Shown: positions 17,540 to 28,300, numbered from the stretch's first letter. The stretch is 64,000 nt of DNA from JAISFI01 sp031552335 (GCA_031552335.1 JAVBMQ010000008.1:1-64000); one strand, 5' to 3'. Numbers and translations are program-made. The notes: generated from the sequence alone by a model not told the origin.

Positions 17540-19195
17540 TCAAGGATATTTTATTTCAAGTTGACAACCTGATTCTACTTCAAAATCACTGATAATATTA
17601 ACTTCACCTGCTGCATCAAGAATTAGTTTTGCGCCATTTTGGACTTTGACGTTTTGAATATTGATGTCGCCACAGCTTATAACGGTTGTGTTGGTAGTAA
17701 CAATTTTATTGGTAAAATTGACAATTGTTGGACAAGAAATACCATTTAATGTTGTTACATTTGTACTGTTAGGGTCCAGCCAATGATTGAGGCGTCTTCG
17801 ATTGTCTGTTGCCCCATTCCCTGTCCATGAAACGCTGAATTTGCCGTAAAGTCCACGATCATTTGGTGGATCAGAGCAATTTACACTTGACCCTCCGTAT
17901 AATTGTCCGATTACATGGCTACTACTATTAATCAAAGAAGAACCTGAGGAACCACCTTCTGTAACTGAATACCCATTGGGGGTTTGCATCCAATATAGAG
18001 ACCAATAAGAGCCACCACTCATAGAATAATTTTGAGGAGTTTGATTGTGCGTTGCTATTTTCTTTACATCTCCGCGTGGATGATGAATACCAACTCCACC
18101 TGTTCCAGAGTTTCCTGTTCTATCCCAACCTAAATAATAAGGAGTATAAGATGGCGTATGATCAGAAAAATACATCGGATCTTCTGTCAATTTTAATAAT
18201 GCAAAATCACTTACAGATATACCCCCATTGGCTAATATCTGCGCCCCTGAAGTAGAAAATGCCAATGGTTCTGATGAAGTAGAATTATTATAATTACAAT
18301 CATTAGGATTTGGAGGAAGTTCATAATTCCAATAAAATGTCCAATGATTTAGATTGGGATTATTTATTGCATCATAGCCTCCTAAACAATGGTTGGCTGT
18401 TAAAAAATACGGATAATAATCATTATTTGTGTTATTAATTAATGAACCTGTACAGTTCCTGTTCCCATTCACAAGTATCAATGCAATAGCACGTTTTTCA
18501 TTTTGCCAATTATTTCCTTCAGGACAATTTATGTTAACCTGGCAATTACCGGATTGATTAAATCCCAGAGCGAGATTTGGATTGTTCCCGGGAACATTTC
18601 CATATCCAAACTCAGGCATAATATACCTGTAACCATGAACAATTCCCGATACGGAAATAACACCAACCTCCTTTACTTCATTTGGCAAGTAGTATTCTAA
18701 AGTAACCTGGTCACCATATACTAAACCCGTGGCAAACCCTTGTATATCTTTCTTATCCCCTTTATTATTTACTGATGTAAAAGCTCCAATACTATGTCTG
18801 TGGTCATTACTATAAATAAAAAATTTAGCTCCCTCCGGTAACCAGAATTTATCGTATAGTAAGTTAATAGACAAAGCATCCGGACAAATAATGGAAAGTT
18901 GACATAGTTTATCGCCATTTTCTAAAGTATGCCAATAGCCTGCATCAAATAGATTTAAATCTACAGAATGAGTAAAACCAAATCGTGGAGGAAGCCCAAG
19001 TTCTTCTTCTTTCTCATCTTCTGCTTGCAGTCTAATTATATCAATAGCAGGCATAACAATTATAGGCATTTGTTTTTCTTTAGAATTATATTTAAAACCA
19101 ATGGGAACTTCCCTTGTACTAATTTGGGCATTTGCCTGTAAGCAAAATAGAAATAAACCCAAAAATATTTTTGATGTATATTTGTTAATATTCAT
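17540..19195 (-). CDS. Secreted trypsin-fold serine endopeptidase (lysyl-endopeptidase-like)
   Basis: A 551-residue protein: signal peptide to about AQ24; a pro-region of about 190 residues; an S1-type protease domain about 215-475 with the complete triad His269 (LTANHC), Asp330 (SDFALLKL) and Ser417 (EGGSSGSSL); and a C-terminal about 65-residue repeat-like beta module (NFTNKIVTTNTTVISCGDI) seen on other secreted Bacteroidales proteins. It is expected to be activated by pro-peptide removal and to cut proteins outside the cell, perhaps after Lys. It follows the InlB-repeat lipoprotein by one base, so it is co-translated with it and, probably, co-transcribed with the S74 gene. Confidence 0.85.
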   Translation of the reverse strand: MNINKYTSKIFLGLFLFCLQANAQISTREVPIGFKYNSKEKQMPIIVMPAIDIIRLQAEDEKEEELGLPPRFGFTHSVDLNLFDAGYWHTLENGDKLCQLSIICPDALSINLLYDKFWLPEGAKFFIYSNDHRHSIGAFTSVNNKGDKKDIQGFATGLVYGDQVTLEYYLPNEVKEVGVISVSGIVHGYRYIMPEFGYGNVPGNNPNLALGFNQSGNCQVNINCPEGNNWQNEKRAIALILVNGNRNCTGSLINNTNNDYYPYFLTANHCLGGYDAINNPNLNHWTFYWNYELPPNPNDCNYNNSTSSEPLAFSTSGAQILANGGISVSDFALLKLTEDPMYFSDHTPSYTPYYLGWDRTGNSGTGGVGIHHPRGDVKKIATHNQTPQNYSMSGGSYWSLYWMQTPNGYSVTEGGSSGSSLINSSSHVIGQLYGGSSVNCSDPPNDRGLYGKFSVSWTGNGATDNRRRLNHWLDPNSTNVTTLNGISCPTIVNFTNKIVTTNTTVISCGDINIQNVKVQNGAKLILDAAGEVNIISDFEVESGCQLEIKYP

Positions 19196-19196
19196 T

Positions 19197-19901
19197 TCAA
19201 CCTCCTATTTCTTTATATTTCAAATAATTTTTCCCTTCATTGTAATGTAGTTGCAATATTTTTGGATATGTATCTTTGACAGTAAAAAATTGAATCTCAA
19301 AAAAAAGTCGACTATATAATTCTCCGTCATACATATCGGCAGCTTCGCTTATAACACAATCAGTAAAACGATAGGTGCATGTATTATAATCAATTTTATA
19401 CCTACCCCATATGATATTATTAACTGTTTGTCCACTAAAAGTACTGTCTATATCAAACACAATTGTATAACATTCATTACAATCTTTTGGGTCCAGTTCT
19501 GTTAAAATACTTGTATTTGTATCAACAATGCCTGTCAATTTCCATTTAGTTCCTTGCAAGTTCGTTTCTTGCAAAGTGTATTTTTCCCATTTTGCATAAA
19601 GCGTTGTGTCCTGCATTACGATATCGGTTTTAAAATCCCATTCGTTGGTAAATGTGCCATTGTCGGTAAACCAACCAGCAAAATCGTAACCCTCTCTTTT
19701 GGGATTTTCAGGTGCTGTGGCGTAGTTGCCGTGTATGATCAATTGTGGCTTAATGTTAACTTCTTCGACCACAAAATTTATGGTATGTTTGGGCCGAGTT
19801 TCCCACTTATAGCAGCCAGTAGTTGCGAACAAAGTAACTATAACTAAACACAGTGTCCCAATAACAGTGAACTGTAGTGATTTTTTTAATATTATTTTCA
19901 T
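19197..19901 (-). CDS. Lipoprotein with InlB-type repeat and META-like domain
   Basis: 234 residues from MKIILKKSL. The signal ends in a lipobox FATTGC (Cys30). Residues about 45-105 form one Listeria-Bacteroides (InlB B) repeat, with the diagnostic REGYDFAGWFTDNG and TTLYAKWEKY. The second half (about 110-234) opens with LQGTKWKLTGIVD, resembling META/HslJ-like lipocalin-type domains. It is anchored in the membrane and possibly surface-exposed. The order S74 protein, this lipoprotein, protease suggests an accessory to the secreted protease, for example an anchor or inhibitor; that is an inference. A start 19 codons upstream is rejected because the signal peptide begins here. Confidence 0.7.
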   Translation of the reverse strand: MKIILKKSLQFTVIGTLCLVIVTLFATTGCYKWETRPKHTINFVVEEVNIKPQLIIHGNYATAPENPKREGYDFAGWFTDNGTFTNEWDFKTDIVMQDTTLYAKWEKYTLQETNLQGTKWKLTGIVDTNTSILTELDPKDCNECYTIVFDIDSTFSGQTVNNIIWGRYKIDYNTCTYRFTDCVISEAADMYDGELYSRLFFEIQFFTVKDTYPKILQLHYNEGKNYLKYKEIGG

Positions 19902-20020
19902 TTTGCTTTGAATTAAATGATTACTGTTTTTGTTAATTTCTGCATTTGTTGTTTGCATCCCAATTAAAAGAGTTAATCACATGGCATTGTGAAAATCAAA
20001 AATTTCTTGGTTAATTATTC

Positions 20021-21235
20021 TTATTCTGTTAGAATCATTCTTTTTACATCCATTTCCTTTCCATCGACAATCAATGCATACAAGTAAATACCAGCAGCGA
20101 ATTCCCTCCCTGATATTTCCTGGAATCCGTTGCCTCTTTGAGCGATATTGAATTGTTTGATTTGGTTTCCCTGCAGATTATAAATACACAAATAAGCATT
20201 TTTCACGGAACTTGGAATATAAAATTTGATATGTGTTGTTTCTGAAAATGGATTGGGAGTGTTTTGATAGAGGGTTGCTCCTTGTTCTGTTTGTGTATTT
20301 GAGATATCTGTTGCAGCCCGAAGCCCCGGAACAGTAAGCCCCGTTTCCAGGTATTCTACTTTGGCGTTTAGCTCTTTTATTGATTGGATCAATAAAGGAA
20401 TGAGTCCGGTATAATTGATAGACAGATATCCGTTATCTTCTTCATAGACTAAGTCGGGGTATAGTTTTTGTAGATCCTGGGCGATTAGGCCAAAATGTTT
20501 TTTTTGAAACACCTGAGAGTTTTCATCCAGTTGTGGTTCTTTTGTTATCCCATCGTTTGTTTTTACTTCCTGATATTGCTGTTTCAGTTTGTATTCTATG
20601 GGATTCAGGCTTAGAATATTTTTCAGAATCTTAGAGTCTTTTGTTTCCAGTTCAACAATATCCTGTTTGTATCGGATATCAGAACTACTGATTACAACTC
20701 CATTGATGGTGCCGGTTACTGCTACATTTCCTGCAAAATAGCCGGCGTATATTCCATTGATATAAGGCATTGTACCCGGTTGACTATTTGTATTTGTAAA
20801 ACCGCAAATACCGGCTCCTAATGCATTGCTTGCAATACCTCCCAATACTCCAAGGTTGTATCCACTTGAGGTATTACCACCAATTCCATATACTCCAACA
20901 GCTTTACCACCAGATCCATATGCACTTCCTTGGAGACCTACTGAAATTAGACTTCCGGAAGCAATATCACAGGAAGCTACGATTCCATAATGAAATGGAG
21001 GATTATTTTGAAGATTCACCAATCCTGAACGATAAACAGCTAATCCCTCTGCCTTCCCATCAGCAAGAATAAAAGCTTCACTAATAGATTTTCCTGGTCC
21101 ATTGATAGTTAGAGTAGACGATGGTGTACCTGTAACCTTGATACCCACATTCCCATTACTGGCAACTTTCAATTGCGCTGTTGTGCTAAGGGCAAAACAC
21201 ACAACTAATACTTGAGATAGAATTACTTTCTTCAT
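20021..21235 (-). CDS. T9SS cargo with peptidase S74 (tail-spike chaperone) domain
   Basis: A 404-residue protein: signal peptide (to about TAQ); a Gly/Ser/Ala-rich beta region (25-180) resembling trimeric fibre shafts; an S74 intramolecular chaperone domain (about 183-290) starting SSDIRYKQDI, with the expected late FGLIAQDLQKLYPDLV and SINYTGLIPLLIQSIKEL helix; and a T9SS type A sorting domain (about 320-404, TLYQNTPNPFSE to GIYLYALIVDG). S74 domains help trimer folding and then cleave themselves; here the sorting domain lies after it, so self-cleavage would separate the fibre from the secretion signal. First gene of the protease operon, with promoter S2 upstream. Confidence 0.8.
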   Translation of the reverse strand: MKKVILSQVLVVCFALSTTAQLKVASNGNVGIKVTGTPSSTLTINGPGKSISEAFILADGKAEGLAVYRSGLVNLQNNPPFHYGIVASCDIASGSLISVGLQGSAYGSGGKAVGVYGIGGNTSSGYNLGVLGGIASNALGAGICGFTNTNSQPGTMPYINGIYAGYFAGNVAVTGTINGVVISSSDIRYKQDIVELETKDSKILKNILSLNPIEYKLKQQYQEVKTNDGITKEPQLDENSQVFQKKHFGLIAQDLQKLYPDLVYEEDNGYLSINYTGLIPLLIQSIKELNAKVEYLETGLTVPGLRAATDISNTQTEQGATLYQNTPNPFSETTHIKFYIPSSVKNAYLCIYNLQGNQIKQFNIAQRGNGFQEISGREFAAGIYLYALIVDGKEMDVKRMILTE

Positions 21236-21336
21236 GACTTGTTGTTTTTTAGATTAATATGATGTTAATAAAAGCAATAGTCATTCCTGAGACATAATAT
21301 GATCAAAAATTTGTTTGATGGAGTGTCTTTATTTAT

Positions 21337-21374
21337 CAAAGATAATATCCAAATAAAAAAAAGAGGTTTAATTA
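21337..21374 (-). promoter_or_regulatory. Promoter S2: TAATTAAACC-N20-TATCTTTG
   Basis: On the minus strand TAATTAAACC (21365-21374) precedes TATCTTTG (21337-21344) by exactly 20 bases. The similarity to S1 extends outward (AATATCTnTAATTAAACCTC, then a T-run). It drives the S74 / lipoprotein / protease operon. Confidence 0.7.
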
Positions 21375-21405
21375 TAGATATTTTTTTGAGAGATTGTTTA
21401 AAAAA

Positions 21406-21440
21406 TTAAGAGTTGGTTTACGCATGAAACCAACTCTTAA
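21406..21440 (-). terminator. Terminator with conserved loop (hairpin D1)
   Basis: 14-bp perfect arms (21406-21419 and 21427-21440) with a 7-base loop are followed on the minus strand by TTTTTT, 20 bases after the GH43-like stop. The top of the hairpin, read in gene sense, contains TTTCATGCGTAA, also found in the hairpin at 43650-43703. Confidence 0.85.
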
Positions 21441-21459
21441 CTCTTAACTAAAAACCCAA

Positions 21460-22521
21460 TCAATACGCTTTTTCCCCCTTTTTTAGATCAGGCAGGTAAA
21501 AATCAAAACCAGCATTCCTATCACAGGAAAGAATCCCATTTTCCACTTTGAATGCCGCTACCTGTATAGATGATCTCCGGTAGATATGTGGAAGAATTCC
21601 GGCCTCGTCTAATTTCCCTTTTTCATCGCCCCAGCCACCTTCTTTTTCCCAACCGGGATGTGTGAAATAAAAGACATAAGCATTGTTTTCAGTGGTTACG
21701 ATACAGGGATGGCTTGCTCTGACTCCATCTTCTTTTCTGGTTCCTTTTTCTCCCAGGATGACTCCTTGTTTTTCCCAGTGATCGGAATCTTTGGAACGGT
21801 ATACTCCCAGGCCTTCCCATTGGTCGGTCAGCAACCAGTAGTAGTCTTTATAGAAAAATACAAAAGGCGCTTCATGAGGTTTATCACCAATGGTAATTCC
21901 GGAAATATTTTTCCAGGTTTTTAAATCATTGCTTACAGCTTCAACTGTATATCCGATCCGGCCGTTTTTATACCACATTCCCCATTGGCCATTGGCTTTT
22001 TTGTAAACAGTAGCATCCAACAGAGGATCTTCGGAAAGAGGGATGAGTTGATCGAATTTCCAATCCCACAAATCTTTACTTGTATAATGAGCGATTTTTC
22101 CGATGCCCGACCATGTTTCATGAATACCTCTGATATAAGTAACAAACAAATGATAAGTATCATTATCATAAATCACGTGAGGCGCCCAGAAAGTATTATC
22201 TCCTGGTTCAAAATCCAGATCCAGCGTACCTTTATAATTCCAGCTCTTACCATTATCGGTCGAGACAGCTACGCCAATGCGTGTTCCATAACACCAATTG
22301 GTCCCATGTACAGCTACATTTGCCCTTCTGCTGGTGTAAAATATATGCCAGGAATTTTCGCCGTAGTTGTACATTAGTACCGGATCGGCAGCCCCATCAT
22401 GCACCGGATCTCTGAACAAGGGCGCTTTTGCCGTTTGTAATTCTCTTGTTGTATTGCCATTTTGGGAAAGCAACGGGAGACATACACAGATGGTTGTCAG
22501 TATACATAATAATCTTTTCAT
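21460..22521 (-). CDS. Secreted GH43-like five-bladed propeller glycosidase
   Basis: 353 residues with a signal peptide (to about LSQ20). Three acidic residues sit where clan GH-F propellers place their catalytic triad: Asp46 (GAADPVL, base), Asp169 (LLDATVYK, pKa modulator) and Glu217 (PHEAP, acid). Blade motifs such as FWAPHVIYDNDTYHLFVTY also fit. The likely activity is alpha-L-arabinofuranosidase or a related exo-glycosidase; I cannot set a subfamily. The gene is paralogous to 31577-32488, sharing all three acidic motifs. It follows the GH146 gene by 19 bases in one operon, and ends at a strong terminator. Confidence 0.7.
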   Translation of the reverse strand: MKRLLCILTTICVCLPLLSQNGNTTRELQTAKAPLFRDPVHDGAADPVLMYNYGENSWHIFYTSRRANVAVHGTNWCYGTRIGVAVSTDNGKSWNYKGTLDLDFEPGDNTFWAPHVIYDNDTYHLFVTYIRGIHETWSGIGKIAHYTSKDLWDWKFDQLIPLSEDPLLDATVYKKANGQWGMWYKNGRIGYTVEAVSNDLKTWKNISGITIGDKPHEAPFVFFYKDYYWLLTDQWEGLGVYRSKDSDHWEKQGVILGEKGTRKEDGVRASHPCIVTTENNAYVFYFTHPGWEKEGGWGDEKGKLDEAGILPHIYRRSSIQVAAFKVENGILSCDRNAGFDFYLPDLKKGEKAY

Positions 22522-22540
22522 TTTGGAAAATTTGAAATAA

Positions 22541-24874
22541 TCATTTTGGACTTCTTAAAATAGTCCGGCAATTAAATACTCTGGGAGTCATTTTATTGGG
22601 AATCGTATTGAATCTCACAGTCATTTTTTCTTTGTCTTTGGTTGTTCCTGCAGGAAGATGGTACACAACCTGGCGGAAATCTTCGGTTTCCATGGCCGGT
22701 AATTCCTGTTTTTCCAATAAATAATCATCAATCAGCAGATCAAACTCATGTTTATTAGCATCTTGTCCCCAATAAGTTACAACCATGTCTACCGGTTGAT
22801 CGGGAGAAACTTTCATTTCAAAAGAAAACCATCCTTCCAGCCAGGTTCCGCGGAATTTCTTTTTATTAAATAAGCCGTTTGGCGTGTTATGTCCGCGGAA
22901 ATTATGATCCCGTTCGGGTTGCATTTCCCCAAGCACACAATAATCGAGGGTAATTTTTTCCAGTTCCTGGATTTTCTTTCTTTCGGCTTTGTATTTATCC
23001 TCTATTTTTTTCCATTCATCCTTTCCAAAAATATCCCAATAAACCTGATAATATTGTTTGTGTATGTTATACATTGGAATCAGGGTTACATCCGAAGGAT
23101 TTTCAGCCACATGCATTTTGAAACGTAAGGGATAGTCCGATATTTTGGATATCCATGTTTCCGGTGTTTTATCCTCCGGTATAATCACCGGGATTTGTGA
23201 TTCCATGTCAATATCTTTTTCTCCCAGATCGGCAGCTAACAGGACAGGGCCGTAAAACAAACCTACGCGTTTGTCATTATCAGGCATGGCTACTGTATAA
23301 GTTTCCAATCCGAATTGAAGGGTAACCTTGTCATTGTTTTTCCATGTTCTTTCCAAAACAAAATATCCCTGGGGAGATACGGAACATTGTATTTCTTCGG
23401 TATTGATAAAAATCCGGGTATTTTTTGACCAGTAAGGACTTCTTATCATCAACCGGAATTTAGATTTGGAAGGGGTGTTGATAATCAGTTCACTTGTATT
23501 GTTTGCCGGGATATTGGCGTATTGTGAAATGGTGATCTTTTTTTCTTTCCAGTCTAATACGGATGGGATAAAAAGATTTACCAATATATCCTGCTTATCG
23601 GATTTGGCATAAATAAGGCGGTTGTATTTCACATGGTTTTCCATGGAAGTGCCCGAACAACAAACAGGATAATCAAAGGAAAGATATGATTTTTTACCCC
23701 CTGAAACCAAAGGAGTATAATACATTCCGGTTCCTGTTTCCGGACTGATTGTTGCCAGAATATGGTTATACATCGATTTTTCATAAAAATCCATGTATTT
23801 GGAAACCGGATTCCAGCAAAACAAATGTTCGGTCAACTTCAACATATTGTATGAATTACATGTTTCGGAATTGGATAGACTCAGTCGATTGGATAATTTA
23901 CCGGGATCTCCGAAATGTTCCCCATCACTGTTTCCTCCATTTACATATGTATGATTTTGGGTTACGGTTTCCCAAAAGAAAGACGCAATAACAGAATCAT
24001 TGGGATTGTTTGCAAGTTCATAATATCTGGCAGATCCTACGATCTTTGGTACCTGCGTATTGGCATGTAATCCTGATAAGTGATCCTGATGATGTTCCAA
24101 TGGATCGGTTATGGCTGTATGGGTAAATTTCCCACTCAATTCCAGGAATCTTTTTTCATTTGTTAATCCGTACAGATTTGCCAATGACTCTTTAATTCCT
24201 CCATGTTCACAGTCCAATACTTTTTGAATTTGTTCATTGGTAAGGTGTGCAAAAGTGGCATACAGGAAATTCCCCAGGTTCTGTGCTATATTGAGCGCTT
24301 TTTTGTTTCCTGTATAAATATACACATCCATTAACCCTGCCAGTACTTTATGCATAACATACACAGGCACCCATCCGCCATTCAGGTCAAATCCTTTGGA
24401 ATAGATATTTCCTTCTGACACCTCCTTGAAAATACGTTTTCCGTTGGGGGTTGCCGCCAGGTAACCATTTCCGTTTGTTTTTTGGCATAACTCCAGTTCA
24501 TCCATGCAATAATTGAGTTTTTTCAATGCATTCTGGTCGCCCGAATAAGCATACCAGATAGCATAAGCAGAAAGATAATGTCCGAAAGATTGTCCGGCTA
24601 CACCATCACTCTCCCAACCTCCATATTTAGACGCCTTAGGTTCAAGTCCGGCTTCTGACCTGAATCCACTCAGGAACTTGTCGGGTTCTACAGCCTGAAG
24701 TAATTCTACATCTTTACTCATGGCTGATAAAAAAGGTGAAGGCAGTAATTTTACTTCATTGTAATTAAACAGAGCGATGTGAGGGGAATTTCCCGGATTT
24801 GCCTCACAAAAATGCTGACATTTTGGGAAAAATAAAAGAAATACTCCCAGAGTGATGCTAAAAAAGTTTTTCAT
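22541..24874 (-). CDS. GH146-type beta-L-arabinofuranosidase (DUF1680) with DUF6805-like C-terminus
   Basis: A 777-residue exported protein. After the signal peptide come the PSPFLSAM start, a helical (alpha/alpha)6 barrel with GHYLSAYAIWYAYSGD, then beta domains. The zinc/cysteine site of the GH127/GH146 superfamily is complete: Glu337 and Cys339 (SETCNSYNML), with Cys405-Cys406 (PVCCSGTSME). In the related HypBA1 one of the adjacent cysteines is the nucleophile. The last about 130 residues (from DYCVLGEMQPERDHN) match the DUF6805 appendage. It releases terminal beta-L-arabinofuranose. It is first gene of a two-gene operon with the GH43-like enzyme; promoter copy S4 lies upstream at 25279-25316, beyond the repeat A1 structure. 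Confidence 0.85.
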   Translation of the reverse strand: MKNFFSITLGVFLLFFPKCQHFCEANPGNSPHIALFNYNEVKLLPSPFLSAMSKDVELLQAVEPDKFLSGFRSEAGLEPKASKYGGWESDGVAGQSFGHYLSAYAIWYAYSGDQNALKKLNYCMDELELCQKTNGNGYLAATPNGKRIFKEVSEGNIYSKGFDLNGGWVPVYVMHKVLAGLMDVYIYTGNKKALNIAQNLGNFLYATFAHLTNEQIQKVLDCEHGGIKESLANLYGLTNEKRFLELSGKFTHTAITDPLEHHQDHLSGLHANTQVPKIVGSARYYELANNPNDSVIASFFWETVTQNHTYVNGGNSDGEHFGDPGKLSNRLSLSNSETCNSYNMLKLTEHLFCWNPVSKYMDFYEKSMYNHILATISPETGTGMYYTPLVSGGKKSYLSFDYPVCCSGTSMENHVKYNRLIYAKSDKQDILVNLFIPSVLDWKEKKITISQYANIPANNTSELIINTPSKSKFRLMIRSPYWSKNTRIFINTEEIQCSVSPQGYFVLERTWKNNDKVTLQFGLETYTVAMPDNDKRVGLFYGPVLLAADLGEKDIDMESQIPVIIPEDKTPETWISKISDYPLRFKMHVAENPSDVTLIPMYNIHKQYYQVYWDIFGKDEWKKIEDKYKAERKKIQELEKITLDYCVLGEMQPERDHNFRGHNTPNGLFNKKKFRGTWLEGWFSFEMKVSPDQPVDMVVTYWGQDANKHEFDLLIDDYLLEKQELPAMETEDFRQVVYHLPAGTTKDKEKMTVRFNTIPNKMTPRVFNCRTILRSPK

Positions 24875-24910
24875 ATTTTGTATTTATTTGTATGATTATT
24901 CACTTGCTTC

Positions 24911-25173
24911 CTTTAAGGCCGAAGGCCTTTGAGCAATAGCATAGGCCGTTGGTTAGTCATGTTCGGAAGATTGCGCCCAAAGGGCGCTTCCCTAGTAAGC
25001 AGTAGGCTATGCCTACTGTATTTGAAAGGCTCTCTGTACAACATAGCTTCCAGAGGAAGCGTCTTTGGGACGCCTGCGATGCAGGCAAAGTTTGGGATTG
25101 TCACCTGAGATACAGTGGCCTAGGGCCACTGCTTACTAGGGAAGCGCCCTTTGGGCGCAAAGCTTCCAAACAT
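24911..25173. repeat. Intergenic repeat family A, copy A1 (nested palindromes)
   Basis: In the 460-base gap before the GH146 gene. It begins with AAGGCCGAAGGCC plus a 33-base segment shared with 44968-45000. Next comes a large inverted repeat with arms 24958-25020 and 25111-25173; a 32-base core (24971-25002 vs 25129-25160) is identical in reverse complement. Each arm contains shorter palindromes (GCGCCCAAAGGGCGC). No coding frame. Confidence 0.8.
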
Positions 25174-25278
25174 GATTGAAAATGCCTCCTATTCTATTTG
25201 CTTAAATGCTATCAGCCTTATTAGCTTTGGGATAAAAAGGCACACAATTATTATAAATTATACGAATTAATTGTTTTG

Positions 25279-25316
25279 CAAAAATATGTCCCGAAAAGTT
25301 TTAGCGCAGGTAATTA
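25279..25316 (-). promoter_or_regulatory. Promoter S4: TAATTA-N24-TATTTTTG
   Basis: On the minus strand TAATTA (25311-25316) precedes TATTTTTG (25279-25286) by 24 bases, the same distance as in S1-S3. The following AAACC is reduced to CC. It would drive the GH146/GH43-like operon, with a leader of about 400 bases through repeat A1. Weaker than the other three copies. Confidence 0.45.
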
Positions 25317-25334
25317 TGGTTTATATTAGTTGAA

Positions 25335-28300
25335 TTAAAGATTTTTTTCTATGTATTCCTGGGGAGTCATGTTGAATTCCTTTTTGAAGCAGATGGTAAA
25401 GTACCGGGGATCATTGAATCCTACTTTATAGGCAATTTCAGAGATATAAGCTTTATTTTCTAAAAGCAATTTACTGGCTGTTTTTAATCTGATATTTTTG
25501 ATAAATTCGGAAGGCGAGAGATTGGTCAGAGATTTTAATTTCCTGTATAACATGGAATTAGACATGGCCATTTTGTCTATCAATACTTTTACATCAAATG
25601 CAGGATTTTCCAGATTTTCTTCCACAATGAGAATTGCCTTTTCCAGAATCTTCTCATCCATGGAAGTTAGCTTGATTTGAATATCCCTTGTCAACGGAGT
25701 ACTTTTGAACTTGCCTACAGTAAGTTCCCGGTTAATAATAATACTGTTTAACTGTGATTCCAACAATGAAAAACTGAATGGTTTGGTGATGTAGGCATCT
25801 GCTCCGGTATTAAATCCTTCCAATTTATCTTCATTACTCACTTTGCCCGAAAGGAGCACTACCGGAATATGACAGGTCTGGATATCTTCTTTGATATTTT
25901 TGCAAATCAGGAACCCGTTCATTCCCGGCATAAGAATATCCGTCAGTATCAGACTTGGATTGTATTTTTTTGCCAGGTTGATACCCTCTTCTCCACTTGT
26001 GCAGGTATAAACAGTAAACCTGGGGGAGAATAATTTTTTGATTGAAGATAATAATTCCTGGTCATCTTCAATGGCCAATATAGAGTATTTTTTATCTTTG
26101 GGAATATAATTGCTTGCATTCGTTTCTTCCTGCATCTGATCTTTAGATTGATTCATATCGATGATATCTTTTTTTTCTTCTACCAGATCTTTACTGTACG
26201 ATTCTTTATTGATCGGAATTTTGATTGTGAAAGTAGTCCATTCACCGGGAGTACTTTCTGCCGCAATGCTCCCATGATGTAGTTCTACTAATGTTTTAGT
26301 AAGAGACAACCCTATTCCGTTACCTCTTTTGGTATCGTCATTATAATTTATTTCATAAAACCGGGTGAATAAAAACCCCATATCCTTTTTGTTGATTCCT
26401 GCTCCGGTGTTGGTTACGCAAATGGTCAGGTATTTGTATTGCTGATCAGAAAGGAGCTCTTCCGCATGCAAGCGGATATTGATTTTCCCATTCTTTTTAT
26501 TGTATTTGAAAGCATTAGACAACAAATTGTACATAATTTTGTCAATCTTATCTTTATCGAACCAGGCAGGAATAGACTGCGGATCACATTCAATGGAAAG
26601 GTTTATATGATTCTTTTTTTCTATCAGGCTGAAATTTTCCGAACAGATTTTACTTATAAATCTGGCGATATCTCCGTAGGCAACAGAAAGTTTCAGACTA
26701 TCTTTTTCCGCTTTTCTGAATTCTATGATTTGTTCGATCAGGCGGTTTAGCCTGGAGGTATTTGCCTTCATTATCCGGAAAACATCGTTATCTTCACTAT
26801 AGGTCTGTTCCAATTCTTCCACCGAACAATTGATGATAGTGAGCGGAGTCAGTAAATCATGTGTTATATTAGTAAAGAAACGCAATTTAGTCTGATTTAA
26901 CTCTTCCGATTTATCTCTTTCCATCTGTTCTATTTTCAATGCTTGTTTCATCCGGAATTTATACCGGAAGAAACGGAACAGTAAATAGAAAATGAGAAGG
27001 AATATCGCTGCATACAAACAATATGCCCACCAGGTTTTATAGGGTGGAGGTAATATATGGATCGTTAAAACTTCAGGCTCAGTGTTCATGTAACCATACT
27101 CGTTGGTTCCCTTGATTAAAAAACGATAGGTTCCTGCCTGCAAATTGGTATAGTAGGCAAAACGCAGATCAGCTCCGACATAATTCCAATTAGTATCAAA
27201 ACCTTCCAATTTGTATGCATACCGGGTTTTTTCCGGGTGCTTGAAATCCAGGGCAGAAAATTCTATGCCAAAATTATAATCTTTATGAGACAAAGTGATT
27301 GATTTGGAAAAATCCGGGTGCATGCCCGGTGAAATCTTCTCTTTTTTCTCTTTTGGCAAGTTTTCGAAAGAATTATGAAAGATCTTGATATCTGTGATGG
27401 CTATTTTTATATTCTTCGTGTGAAATGTATTTTGAATGAGGCGTACAGGATCGAAGGCAGTAAGGCCTTTGGAAGTTCCGAGATAAATCAGTCCGTTTTC
27501 GTCTTTCAATACAGCGTTTGTATTGAAGGTATTGGCCAGTAATCCATCGCCTGTGGTATAAATGGTTACTTGTTTATTGTTTGAAGCATCCGGATCGTAT
27601 AAAACAAGTCCTTGGTTTGTCGCCAGAAAAAGCGTATTATTTGCCTCTGTTATACTGTATATGATATCACCTGGGATTTCCGACATATTTTCTATAATCT
27701 CAAACCTGTTCCTTTCCCGGTTGAGTTTGCTTAGCCCTCCTCCTTTGGTTCCTAACCACAATCTTTTTTTACTATCTTCGAAAATACAGGTGGTCTCGTT
27801 GCAATTGATAAGCCTGTTTTTAAGATTGTAGTTTTTGAATTTCAGGCTTTTCACCCCATCAGAAAGATCGGAGTAATAAACTCCGTGGTTATTGGTGGCA
27901 ATCCAGACATGTCCGAGATAATCCATTTCAATTGATAAAGCTTCGATTGCGTTATCCAAATTCAGATTTGTATAAGAAAGAGTATCTCCTTCAGGAGTAA
28001 TGATATTCATTCCTCTGTTCGTTCCGATCCAGATATTTTCTTGATTATCTTTTTTGATACAGGAAACGATATCGCCAGTAATCCACTGTCCCCAATATGG
28101 ATAAAACTGTTTACAGGAAATCATTGTGTGATCTTTTATTCCCATTATACACAATCCGCCATATTCGGAACCTATCCAAAGTTCATCTTTATCTTTTTGC
28201 TTATTTCTGAAGAAAAACTGTGCATGTCCCAATGATTTAGCAATAACCTTTAACTCAGGATCGTCCTGATAATGCGTGATGGTATTGGTTTTTTCATTGA

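Noticed and set aside
24913..25104. Open frame within repeat A1
   Set aside because: It lies across nested palindromes and has no protein-like composition.
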